Part shown: positions 13,001 through 23,700 of the stretch, in pieces
Numbering within the stretch: position 1 is the first letter of the stretch
How the letters are laid out: each line of letters begins with the position of its first letter
NCBI GenBank assembly: GCA_015680685.1
Contig: MNCI01038230.1
Location: forward strand, 296,648-360,647
Source of the DNA: Gnetum montanum
Lineage: Eukaryota > Streptophyta > Gnetopsida > Gnetales > Gnetaceae
Reading direction: 5' to 3'
DNA: 64,000 nucleotides
Program-made: the position numbers and the translations under genes
Notes under the pieces: model-generated
What the model was told of the DNA's origin: nothing
Database searches by the model: none
What the model saw: only the letters and a program-made list of their open reading frames with translations

Positions 13001-13533
13001 ACAATGATGTTGGACATCCATTTCGAGTAATCAACTGCACGGATGAGAGAAGCTTGGTATAGCTTGGTGATTTCATCCCGTATGGCTAGTGCGATCTATG
13101 GTTTAACCTTACGAGCCTTCTGCTTAACTGTTTTCATGCATAGGTCTAAGACAATGTTGTGTTGTATTAGCCTCAGATCTAAACCCGACATATCATTGTA
13201 TGACCATGTGAAAACTTCAATGTTGTCTTGCAGAATCTTAGCTACATCTTTGTGCATCTATGAATCTAGGAGGGAACTAAGTTTTAGCATTTTTATGTCC
13301 CCCCTAGATGTGGTCATAGGAATTTCAATGAGAGGGTCCTTAGTTACATCCCTAGCCTTTAAATCTAGGGTTCCGACCAGCTGCTCAGGCTAGTTTGGGG
13401 ATGTTTCTAAGGATGCCACAGTGCTAACTATGGGTGATTCCCAATCTATTAGATCTAGGTTCAGTTGTCCCACGAGCTTGCTATGTGGACCTACTAAAGC
13501 TAGAGGCGAAGAGACATCATGATGGATTTCCAT
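10079..13533 (-). pseudogene. Pol of element A: RT, two RNase H domains, integrase
   Basis: The reading is colinear with the pol of G and C but broken by stops and frame shifts. From the ATG at 13533 come a linker, RT (about 13390-12400; NQIHINLEHQ, TPWGTFCYTMMPFGLKN, NPKKCVF), a first RNase H (about 12150-11900; KWSHYLF), a second RNase H (about 11743-11399; NVAEYEGLLRG, KDSQLVVNQ, VADALA), the integrase zinc region (11221-10967; HIAPRAI, CDMCQRY) and core (GLDLIG; TDNRPQF near 10740-10700). The third catalytic residue is lost: VEATNK of the relatives reads AKATNK here. The C-terminus ends NHLYLNPYYI with a stop at 10079-10081, as in C and G. Confidence 0.88.
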
Positions 13534-14159
13534 TTTCGCTCAACCTGCAAAAATGAAATGAGAGTCTGGTTAAGAGGTACCTATTGGTAGTAATCGTGTA
13601 TAGTGAAAATTTGCAAAGCAACAATGAGATGCAATCAGTGAAGTATGATACAAGGCTAAAATTTGTCAGTTTAAAGTCATGGAAGACTGCTAAGACACAA
13701 AGATGTAAAACTTCTTAAAAACGCAAAACCAATGTACAAATGTGAAGTTGTTAGTTTAGTGTCATTGCAGACTATCTAGACGTAAAATGTAAAACCATTA
13801 GTATACAAAATGGAATGTTGCTAGTGCAAAAATGCAAGACTACTAATGTGAAAATGCAAAACTACTAGCTTAGTGTCATTGAGGACTATGAACACATAGA
13901 AGATTGAGACTGCTAGTTTAAGGCCTTTTAGGAGCACTAACTAGAGTGAAACTACATGCTAGGAGTGCTAGTTTAAGGTCTTTTCATACCGCTAAAGTTA
14001 CAACTACGTTGGGGTTGCTAGTTTAAGGTATTTTTGGACCGCTAAAGTTGAATATATATATATATTTTCTATTTTTGGGAAAGCAAATGGTTAGCTTGAA
14101 GGATGTAAAGATCTTTCACCCAGACCTACCTGTTTTAATGCCAACAGTGATACAATGTC
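13534..14159 (-). repeat. Repeat-rich spacer between the antisense gene and pol of A
   Basis: From about 13660 to 14040 the plus strand repeats GCTAGTTTAAGG / TGTCATTG.GGACTAT words at irregular 35-60 bp spacing; on the gag-pol strand these are TTAAACTAGC. A short (TA)n tract follows at 14050-14060. C has the same kind of repeats in the matching place (47890-48330). Confidence 0.6.
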
Positions 14160-14300
14160 ATGGCAAGCATGCTATGCTACACGACATACCCAGCGTTAAA
14201 TAGAGAAAGAGAATGTCAAGTTTCCCCCTTTCACCATTACAACTATAAATAGGGATTAACCTCTAGTAAGCTCGTTATTTTCACCATAATAGCAGAGAGC
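14160..14300 (+). promoter_or_regulatory. Promoter of the antisense gene in A
   Basis: CTATAAATAG at 14243-14252 lies about 150 bp upstream of the ATG at 14401. The preceding 80 bp (AAGCATGCTATGCTACAC, then GAGAAAGAGAATGTCAAG) align with the minus strand of C at 47805-47680 (GAGCATGCTACGCTGCAC, then GAGAGAAAGAGG), and the TATA region itself aligns (TATAAATAGGGATTAA against TGTAAATAAGGATTAA). Conservation in two elements, next to a conserved first exon, argues for a real antisense promoter. Confidence 0.6.
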
Positions 14301-14400
14301 TCACCTTCGGAGCATAGAGAGATTTTGGAGCATAGAGTGATTGTGTCAGCAGAGAGCAAGGTGGTTTCGACATAGCAATGAGAAGGAGTCAACAAGTAAG

Positions 14401-17400
14401 ATGATGGCTCCTAGGAAAGAACACACACACTTGGCGCTTGCTAAGGTTGATGAGGTGAAGGAAACCCTAAGGTGCATAACACAAGCACGTGTCATGGTGT
14501 GAGAAGAGACATCATTGACCTGGTAGGCTGCTATGCTTCTTCTATTTTCTTGTGCTTCTATTGTTGCTTTTCTTGCTTTTATTTTTGTGATTTTGTTTAG
14601 CTTTCTATGTTTTCTATCATCACATTGTCATTGTTTTGGCCTTTACACCATCGTTGTTTCCATTTTGTCCATGATGGATGAATAAATGCTACGCTAAAGT
14701 TGCATGCAAGGTCTCCTAGACCACCATCGCTATGGCTATCATTACCGTGGTGACTTGGATGATTTAGGCTACTTGACTTTCAAATGGCAGAGCGTAGGAC
14801 CTTCAAGAGGGTTTGGCCATACGTGATGTGGTAGTGTGGCACATGTTTTGTCAAGGCATGAGGTTAATTGCTTTTGTTATGGAAAATCGCTCCATTGCTA
14901 TGCTAGGCTATTTTTGCTACACTATTGCCTTCATGTTTCTTTTTTACTACGCTATGCATGTATTGCACTCGGACATGATGCTAACGTTTGCTACTGTGTT
15001 GTGCATAATAGCACCAAGGCCAATTCTAATTGTCCTAGAAATTGTAGGGCACCTGTGCTACATGAACAGACTAGTGGCCAATGTTCCTCCTCCCCATACA
15101 CGTGTGGGAGATTTAGCAATCTGGTTCAGGGAGGGAGCACAGGAGTTCTTACAATTCCTCCTCCAATGCTTCAGTGTGATTTTTTGATCAGACCTAAAGG
15201 AGGAAGTAGCAGCTATCATAATAGAAACCTTGTTGCCTAGGGAAAATTGGGGTATTCTGAGGTATTTGATAGATAGGGCAATCAGTAGCAGGCAGGGAGA
15301 AGGATCCAGTCAACACCTCAAAAATTTGAGATGTTTGGCTTATATCTAGGATATGCCTAAGTACAGTTGCTACCATCTTTACAACACATTATTTTTTGCA
15401 TGTCATATGGGAACGTGCTTCCAAAACCCACCAGGAACCATCTACAATGCTAGTGGGTGAGTTTTGTAGCCATGTTCCACTGCATTATGTGATGTTTGCT
15501 ACGCTAGCCAAATGTTAATGGTATTTTTTTGTTGCTAAGTTTTAGATCAATGCGGAAACACTTCATGATGATACAGATGTATTGACCACAACAAAAATGG
15601 CCCTATGAGATTTTACTTCTGCTGAGAACATGCATGCAGGTGTGATAGGTCAATGCGAGGGTAAGTACCACACCTATCCAGACTGATATCCCAATCTCTA
15701 TGGAAGATGCAAGGAGCTCAGTTGGTTGGATGAAGGATGAGCACCTTTTGAAAACATCCTAGTTAGTTTTCCACCATTTCCATTACTGTATAAACTTGTT
15801 AAGCTAGGTAGTAGGTACAACATGTTTAAGTGTCTTCACCATTTTTTGTATTTTTGGTGTTTTTATGCTAACCGGTTCTATGTAAACTACTATAGGGGCA
15901 AAGAAGTCCCAAGACGTGATGGTAATAACCACTAGGAACTAGGAGGCAAATATCTACTTCAAGTATGAAGAAGTATATGCGAGCCAACATTGGATATGCA
16001 GTGTAGGCTCGGAATCCTTCCTCAAGAATATTCAAAATGTTGGGATTATGGATTTGTTCCTATCACTGAATCTAAGCATTCCTACCATTGAGATGCTCTC
16101 CCTAGCAGACTCCTTCTCTAACAAGATAGACCACTTCCACACACACGTATACAGTGTGCGGGTGATCATTGAAATCCATGACTAGCTATTTGTGAACCTT
16201 TTCGGTGTCCCTGCTGATGGCATCCTCATAGGGTCAAAGACTAAGGAGCTGAACCTTCAGAAGAAGGACATTAAGAAGTGGATAGGGATCCTCAAGAAGC
16301 AAAAGGGAATCCCTATGGAGAAGGTTAGGGTGGGGCCTGCTAAGGATGTTTATGATATCTTTTGTGCTTGCACTTTCCCCCAGCTACTTTCCCAAGGGAA
16401 GATCCTTGGGATTGAGAAAGCTTGGGTAATGCATGAGGTCATGGAAGAGGGGGCTCGCTACAACTGTGCCAGGTTTCTATGTAAAGGCTTGCAAACTGAA
16501 ATCGTGGGGCTCCATAAGAATCAGGAGTTCCATTTCAATCTGCATTATGCCTTTTACATAGCTTTTTTGTGGCATTTCGTGGAGTTTTTGGTAGTCCATG
16601 AGAATGGGGTCTGGTTAATGCAGAATCGCAACTAGATTTCCAAGCTATGAATCTACCAAGTTCTCTGAACCACCCAAGCCCAAGATCCCCTAGAAGAAAT
16701 TGGGAAGTCATTTTTCATGATGAATAATGATTGGGCGGCCCACAACTTTCGTGGCCAAGACAATGTAGGAGAGGCACCCCCTACTACCACTGGTAGCATA
16801 TCACAGCGAAAATGTCTCATTGCTAAAGTGGTGGCCAGTAACTTGCCATGAAAAAGGCCTCCTTCAGCTGAGAAAACCCTCCGTAAGGAAGAAGAGGGGC
16901 AAAGACTATGGTTTAAGTTACACAAGACACAACCCCCCATTGTTAAATGCCTTTGCTTATGCTACTTCCTTTCCTACTTTGTTAACACTTACTATTCTAT
17001 GCTATGCTAGACAGCGTAGCACCTACTTTAAGCTTACCTACTTTGAACTAATGCAAACATGTTTTTTGGTTGCCAGAGGAAGAAGGCAGCAAAGAGGTTT
17101 CAACCCCAAATATGGGGATGACAAATAAAGATGCGATGGCCCCACTCCCAGAGGAAAGGGCCCCAACCAAGAAGGAAAAAGCTACTCTTGCTAAGGAAGG
17201 GCCTCTTGTTGTTAGAGAAAATCCCCCTAGCGACAAGGAGGACATTTTTAGAGATGAAGAGGAGTCTTCTATGGATGAAGAGGATGTTGGTGCTTCAAAA
17301 GAAAAGGCTCCAGAAAATAAAGAAGAGGCCTGCATTGACTTGGAAGGGACTTCTGCTAAGGATGCTACCATCACTTTGAGTCAAAAGGGAGGGGAACTAC

Positions 17401-18767
17401 AACTAGACGCTAGTGAGTTTAACAATATAGTCACCTTATCATAGCCCATTTTAGTCATTGCTGACACATTTGGTTATATGAAAGATGCCACTGTTAATGT
17501 TGTAGGACCCCCTCTGATTCATGTGGAACCATGGGTGGAGACCCCTAACAAGTTCATGTTTATGCAGGGGGTTGTCGATGACATGATCAGCCACCTTAGA
17601 CAAGTCAACCCTGAAGTGGGTAAGTAGCTATGCTATACTATTTCATGTTGTTATGCTAGATGCCTTGAATTTGCTAACCTTACTACGTTAATGTGACTGA
17701 TATTCTCCTTGTGTGGTGACAACCTCTCATCTCAAATGGGACTTGACATGGCCTTTGAAAGTCGGTATCATGCCTACATTCCTGGACAAAGTGATTGAGG
17801 TGCCTCGTCATGCATATGATGAGGCCAGAAAATGTGCTTTGCACTTAGCACACTCCTTGTGGGAGTGTAGGTGCATCAACGAGGATCTATGGAAATAGGT
17901 CTAGAAGGGTAGAAGGAGAAGACTGACCTAAGCATTGAGGTGGGAGACCTCAAATCGAGGAACGAGTTCCTCAAAGCCCATGGTACTAATGACAATAACT
18001 AATGCATGGTTGTGATAGATTATGCTAGATATTGGATAGTTATGCAACTGAATAATGAAGCCATCCAAGAAATCATAGAATAGCAAATGCAAATGGACTT
18101 GTTGGCCTAGAAGAGTCAAGATTAGAAAGATTACAGTGCTAGGGTTTATGAATGGGGGCAGTCACAAAAGAACCATAAGCATATGTACAAACTGGAACGT
18201 GCCTTCTATCGTAAACTATACAGGGATGCTTCTATGAAGATGTTTACCTATAAAGCATTCGTAAATTCCATTGGCACTTTTGAGGCCTATGAAAAATTCA
18301 AGGAGTAGGTAAAGGTGAAGAAATCTCCTGAACAGGAAGTGGACCTTTCCATAGGTGAGACTGCCACCAGCTCCTTTTCTCTAGGATCACCAAGATGGAC
18401 AACCATTGAAAAGGAGAAAGCTACTATAGACACTAAACTAAGCAATAGGCATTGGGTGAATATCACGGAAGAGGAGGTATGGCACCACCTCAGGCTTAGT
18501 TTAGATCAGATACCGTTGGAGACAAACGTAGGGCCATCTCAATTCAGTCACTTTCTACTATGTTAATGCTTGTGTATTGTAGCTTGCGTATGTTTCCCTA
18601 GCTGACTACATTTTTAAAAAATGCAGGTTCCAGATGAGGGCACAAGGCCTGCAAAGGGTAGGAATGAAGAGGTGGCAGAGGACAATGTAGAGGAAGGTGA
18701 TGCAGAAGGGGATGATGTAGAAGTAAATGATGGTGAAGAAGATGATGCAGATGAAGAGAATCCATGA
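14401..18767 (+). pseudogene. Antisense multi-exon gene between protease and RT of A
   Basis: Exons are inferred from open frames between plausible splice sites: 14401-14522 (MAPRKEHTHLALAKVDE), about 14791 on, 15012-15456 (VPPPHTRVGDLAIWF), 15546-15660 (donor GTAAGT), 15896 to about 16632 (NLFGVPADGILIGSK; open for 147 codons from 16192), 17077-17619 (acceptor TTGGTTGCCAG, donor GTAAGT; Glu/Lys-rich), about 17700-18560 (helical, charged) and 18627-18767 (acceptor TGCAG; acidic end DGEEDDADEENP, then stop). A few in-frame stops remain, so this copy is dead. I recognise no domain and propose no function. It may be a gene captured by the element or a lineage-specific extra ORF. Exon 1 is conserved in C, which argues against a chance reading. 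Middle exon borders are uncertain. Confidence 0.6.
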
Positions 18768-19340
18768 CAACATGGGATTTTTGAAATTTTGAAATTTTGG
18801 ATTTTGTAGAATTTTTGCAAACATTATTTAAAAGACAAAAGTTTGAATGAGAAGGGAGGATTTCAGCAAAGAAATTAGTTCTACGCTAAATTATGCATTG
18901 TCTACATTGTAAATCTTATGTTAAAATTTCATTCTTTTATTTTAATTTTAGGCCATTTTGGGCCATCTCTAGTTTTAGGCCATTTCGAGCCATGGGTTAT
19001 TTTTAGGCCATTTCAGGCCATTGCGTGGCATACTTTTAGGCCATTTCAGGCCATTGCGTGTTAAAGGAATGATGTGATAATGAAAAAGGTAGTACTTAGT
19101 ATAGATGGATGGGTGCAAAACAAAAGAGATGATAAATGTACAAAGGGTGGAAACTGGGCAGGAAGTAGTGGGGTTGCTACACTATGCATAGCTGCTTCTT
19201 GACCCATTGTGGGTTGAGCGAGACATAAGTCCGAGGCATTTTGTCAGGACCTTTGTCTACGTCATTACCCCCTACTTGAAAGGGAAACTCAGTCTACATG
19301 TTTTCATTTTTGGAATTAGCTTGCTGAGCTAATTCTTTTG
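18768..19340 (-). repeat. Spacer of A just after protease, with GGCC repeats
   Basis: At 18945-19065 the plus strand repeats TTTTAGGCCATTTCAGGCCA several times, i.e. TGGCCTGAAATGGCCTAAAA on the gag-pol strand. C carries the same words after its protease (46890-47295, e.g. GGCCCGAAATGGCCTAAAAC). This shows the spacer of A is ancestral and that the antisense gene sits inside it. The rest is non-coding. Confidence 0.6.
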
Positions 19341-20040
19341 CTAGATTGTTAGTGTGTGCAAAGACAACGCTTCATTCTCAGAGGTTACAACCTCTGAGCC
19401 TTGTTCCATGTCCACATTATTGAAGGCTTGGGTCGCTACCTCATCACCATGGATCATCACCTCCTTTCCTACGTTGGACAGATGGATCTCCTGATGAATG
19501 GGTAAAGAGATAACCCTAAGTTGTGCTAACCATGACCTCCCCAAGATCAGGTTAAACTCAAGCATCTCTTTGACCACAATGAACATTGCATTCATGGGGA
19601 GCTAATCCCCCACTATGAAGTCAATATGGACCATGCCCTTCACCACAACTCGTGCCCCATTAAATGACTTTAAACATGACATCGTTGTGGGCTTGATCTA
19701 GTCGACCAAGCCCAATTTGTCCACAATAGGGAAGGGGATGACATTCATGGTAGCCCCATCATCGATAGGTACCCTTCAGATCCTATGTTGGTCAACTCGA
19801 ATTGTGATGAATAGGGATGCTATAGTCACCTAACCCCTTTCAAGGTCTTCCCTAATGGATTCATAGTAGAAAGTTAGTTGGGATGGCTTTGGCTCTGTAG
19901 GCACAGAGGGAAGCATGACTGACTGGATCACTTCCTCTTCCTCTGGTATGTCCTCATTGACCGGAATCACCATCAACATGCAGATCAAAGCCTCATAGTG
20001 CAGGACAGACATCATGATTAGGTTGTACAAGCTCAATGTA
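19341..20040 (-). pseudogene. Protease of element A
   Basis: The minus strand gives two open pieces (20036-19830 and 19595-19341) joined by a broken stretch that contains DDGATMNVIPF (about 19760-19730). The relatives read NDGVTKNVIPF in G and DDGVATNVIPF in C, the place of the aspartic protease D-x-G motif. Then come SFNGARVVVKG, VVKEMLEFNLILGRSWLAQL and SLPIHQEIHL, all shared with G and C. It would process Gag-Pol. Stops and a frame change make it non-functional. Confidence 0.8.
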
Positions 20041-21880
20041 GTGTTATTTTTTTTTAGAGCTTGCTTGACCTAAGTGAGAGCACTCAAGAGATCCTAGCCA
20101 CCCCCCTATTTACTACCCTTCTCCTCTTCTATTCATCCCAGAAGATGGATTTTCCAAGGAGGGGAAGTTTTGGGTATGGGTTCAGACCCTTTTTGATGGG
20201 GCAGTGTGGACTATGTGGTTGTAGAAACGTCCCTCTTTGGTGAAAAGGGTGTAGATGCAGGGGGTGAAGATGTAGGCTTGTAAATACCCATGGAGGTACT
20301 TCCCCTCGATGTCTCACCTATGAAACACACTTCTTAATTTTTAGGACTAGAAGGTTGTGTAGCTGTCTTATGTGGGACATGGGCTATTGAAGGAGTTGGC
20401 CCCTTGATGACAAACAGAGCTAATGATGATAATGGGCAGGGTGGTGTAGTTTTGCTAATAGATGGCATGGTGGCAGATGCTTGCGGAGGGGCTCTCAGGA
20501 CAAATGGCTACTACAGGCTTTGATTAGTCGCTAGTGGTGCTAGTGCGCTATGCTGAGGCATGTGGACCACAAACGGCTGTTGGGGCAGTCTAAGGTTACT
20601 ATTAATGTTGATGGTGTTGATGACGTAACTAACGTTGTTGGAATTGAGAGGATCAGTATAGATGTGTAGAGATTGATTCTCAAGATGTACTTGGTTACTT
20701 TTTCCTAACACTAGTTTTCCTTGATGAATCATCCTTTGGATGTCATCCTTCAATGCCAGATAGTAATCTATGTTGTGACCACACTATTGTTGGTTGTCAC
20801 AAAATCGATCTAGCCCAAAATCCTTAGGAACTTGGGGCTCATTGGGCGAGGCCAAAGAGGGATTCCTAAGGAGCTTGCAGTAGTGCTAATGTTTCTTGAC
20901 TCCCTCTTCGGACATCTGCTTGTGTTGGATGTACCCTACTACCAATAGCTACTTCAAAAGATCTGAAAGCTTGATAGGTAGCGGGGTATACTTTGAGTGA
21001 TCTTTATGCTCAAATTTTGATTTTGGTGGCACATATGTCTCAAATGTAGGTGTGGAAGGTAGTGCTATGTTGCCCTACTTGGACGTGGGGTTAGCTATGG
21101 GTGTAGCATATTTTTTGTTGTTCTTGTTACCGTTGTTATTAGGTTTGTATTTGGCCTTGTTTTCCACAACGGCCACTGTGGCTATTGTAGCCTTACCCTT
21201 GTTCTTCTTTGCAAAGGTGTTCTTGTAAGAAACATAGGTTAGGTCTTTTCTCGCCTTACCTACATCCTGTATGCTCTTAGTCTGAGCAAAGGCCTAACTA
21301 AGAGTGTGAGGGGTGAGGTAGTATAGCTTAGACTTGATAAAGTCATTCACTGCATCCTTAAAGATGGCCAATAGGTGGGCCTCCGCGATGGGCTCACGAA
21401 TTTCATTAAGGATTGCACTCCAACACTGGATGAACTTCTTGACTAGTTCCAAAGGATTCTACTTCACACTCATCAACTGATCCAACATGATTTATGGTTT
21501 CAACTTATACTTAAAGTGGGTTACGAACAAGGTCAAAAGATCCTCTAGGGTTGATATGGAGGAGCGTGGCAGGGCACGGTACTAGTCCAAGTCCTTTCTC
21601 GTCAGGGACATGGAGAAAACATGGATAATCATGTGTGACCATTGTTGCAGCAGTAGGGACTCAGAACTAAAGGTAACAAGATGTGCATTGGGGTCCCCCT
21701 CACTATTTTATTTTGTGAAGTGAGGGAGGGACATCCCTAGGGGTAGTGTTAGTCCAAGGATTCCATGGCTAATAGGGTCATCTTGGTAAAAGTCCATGAC
21801 TTGTACTGTGTCAGACCCAACATCCTTGAGGTGTTTTATTTTATCAATAAGAATCTGGATAAGTTGGAATGCTACTCTAA
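20041..21880 (-). pseudogene. Gag of element A, N-terminus missing
   Basis: The minus strand from 21880 reads DFYQDDPIS, LPLGMSLPHFTK, SEGDPNAHLVTF, YRALPRSSIST, FVTHFKYKLKP, AILNEIREPI, NDFIKSKLYYL and later a zinc-knuckle-like FCDNQQ.CGHNIDYYLALK with altered cysteines. The order is the same as the gag of C (30290-30571 continued at 44537). The N-terminal third present in C (29093-30250) is absent, because the sequence joins directly to a piece of LTR at about 21880. Many TAG stops are present. Confidence 0.85.
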
Positions 21881-22299
21881 GGTGCTAACTAAGTGTAATT
21901 GAAATCACTGAGTAAGCTGAGCCTCTCTACCTTGATCTCGCTATGTTGTGCTATGCTGCGTAGGGTAGCAGAGCATAGCAGCTTATCTTGCAACAAATTT
22001 CTAGTTGATTGCCTAAACAACTGTCTCCCGACGCTTGCTATGCTACAAAGCATAGCATAGTGTATCAAACTCCTTGTCTAGAAAACTTTCCAAACTATTT
22101 CATGTGTCTTGAGCACCGCTGACAACTCTCTACATCATTTCTGAGTAGGTTGTCAGTTGGATGAATTACCTAGGTAGAAAACTTGCCAAAATGAATAGCC
22201 TAAACTTAGGGTATTCATTTCTTACCAAAGTGACATGATGTTGCTTGAACTACACAGACCTGGTGAAGAAAGAATGCCTTGAAAATTTAGGGTGTTTTA
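21881..22299 (-). repeat. 5' LTR remnant of element A (first ~420 bp)
   Basis: It aligns with 7880-8289 of the 3' LTR, including GTAATTGAAATCACTGAGTA and CATCATTTCTGAGTAGG. On the minus strand it starts TAAAACACCC (TG changed to TA) at 22299, next to the ACTGG duplication. At about 21880 it stops mid-LTR and gag follows, so about 1.3 kb of LTR, the primer site, the leader and the gag N-terminus were deleted. Confidence 0.88.
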
Positions 22300-22304
22300 A
22301 CTGG
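22300..22304. repeat. Target site duplication of element A, right copy (ACTGG)
   Basis: Matches 6504-6508 and directly follows the LTR end. Confidence 0.85.
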
Positions 22305-23700
22305 AAACTCAAAGCATGTTGAATACTACAGAGATAGTTAAAATCTCAACGGGGCATGTGAAATATAGTTGGATCAACTGAATTGACATGAAAAATATCC
22401 CTTGATTGAGGGAGGATATAAATCTAATCTACACGCACATATTTAAGATTTTCATGATGCTTGTGCCTTATAGAATATTGAAAATTATTGGTGGAAATTA
22501 AAGCTATTTCATAGGACACTCATTGAGGAAGCAAAAAGCTGGTATCTATCCTTGGATTCAAAATCCATCTACAAGTGGAGTATAATGCAAAAGTTGTTCA
22601 ATGATAAATATTAGATATACTCCTGAGTGTCTAATTTGAGAAGGTAGATCCAAGGATGGAAGCAAGAAACACATGAACCCTTGGAAACCATCATGGGTAA
22701 ATACTATTCTCTCATACACCAATGCCTTGGCCATGGCTATTCTCAGTGGAAACAACTTCACCACATCATAGATGGACTTAGATTAGAAATGAGAAAAACT
22801 CTTATGGTCTATGCCCAAGGAAGACTATTAGAATTAAAAGCCCATCAAATTCAAAGGCTAATAGAGCATGTAGAAAAAGAAGAAGGATAGCTATGAAAAC
22901 AAGAAATTGCAAAAAAGATATAATAGGAATCCTTCCCTCTAAAAGAGGAAAGTTTGCTTTTGTGATAGTGAGGAGGAGTCATCACTTGATGAGGTGGTGA
23001 ATAGAAAGACCTTGCAGATCCAAAAATCTATGTCTAAAATTTCAACTAAGGTAGATAAAGCATGGGATTTGTAGGATGAAAAATTTCAAACTGCTCAAAA
23101 AATCATAGAAGAATTAAGAGAGTAGAGTATTGATCATGATTGCTAGAGGCAGAAAGAAGCTAAATGTGCCTACCAAAGGGGCAATGGCAAAGCTACTACA
23201 ATAGAAGAAGTTGTAGAGACTAAATTAGGTTATGACAATGGGTGTGACATCTAGCATTATGAACATCCTAGGGGATGTTGCTCCATTGTGTTACACTTGT
23301 AGGAATCTGAGGTGTATGTGTTAAATCCTAGATTAGCAAGGAGGCAAGCACCTAGAAGATTGCCATATCCTCAAGGTAATCCTAGGCAGTTCCACCAATA
23401 ATAAACCTACTATCCAAGTGAAGCTCCACCACAATCATATGAGTCGTAGAACCAGTGGCAGCAGTACCCTTACCAGTAACCAAATCCATATGGGTACTAT
23501 GTTCAACAACCCATGTCTCTACATGACTCTTCTAGTAACACCACCTTCCAACATCACTACTATATTTCAAAGTATTATAGAACTCATTTTCCATCTACTA
23601 GAGGGGACTTCACACATTCATATTACCCTCCTCATCCTTCTACATATGTCCCTCCACCCTTAACCTAGTTACTAAATGCTTCATCAATGTAAGGAGAAAT
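22305..23700 (+). pseudogene. Gag of element B, core and C-terminal part
   Basis: This continues the gag interrupted at 6508. An open frame at 22681-22890 carries HQCLGHGYS, HHIIDGL, RKTLMVYAQG and KAHQIQ, matching the minus-strand gag at 1080-2491. A CYTCRNLRCMC cysteine cluster near 23295-23330 may be a decayed zinc knuckle. The later part is Pro/Gln/Tyr-rich. Several frame changes and stops are present. Confidence 0.7.

Larger units (their letters stand above)
6509..22299 (-). mobile_element. Element A: Tat-like Ty3/gypsy retrotransposon, 15.8 kb
   Basis: A complete insertion bounded by ACTGG duplications. On the minus strand it reads 5' LTR remnant (22299-21881), gag (21880-20041), protease (20040-19341), long spacer (19340-13534), RT, RNase H and integrase (13533-10079), repeat spacer, polypurine tract (8302-8290) and 3' LTR (8289-6509). 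Two plus-strand, antisense gene-like regions lie inside it, at 14401-18767 and 8411-9310. Most of the 5' LTR, the primer site and the gag N-terminus are gone. Two RNase H domains and the RT wording place it in the Tat lineage. All frames are broken. Confidence 0.9.

Noticed and set aside
18606-18824. Minus-strand frames over the acidic end of the antisense gene
   Set aside because: Shadow of Glu/Asp codons on the other strand. The plus frame has an acceptor site in front and a stop behind.
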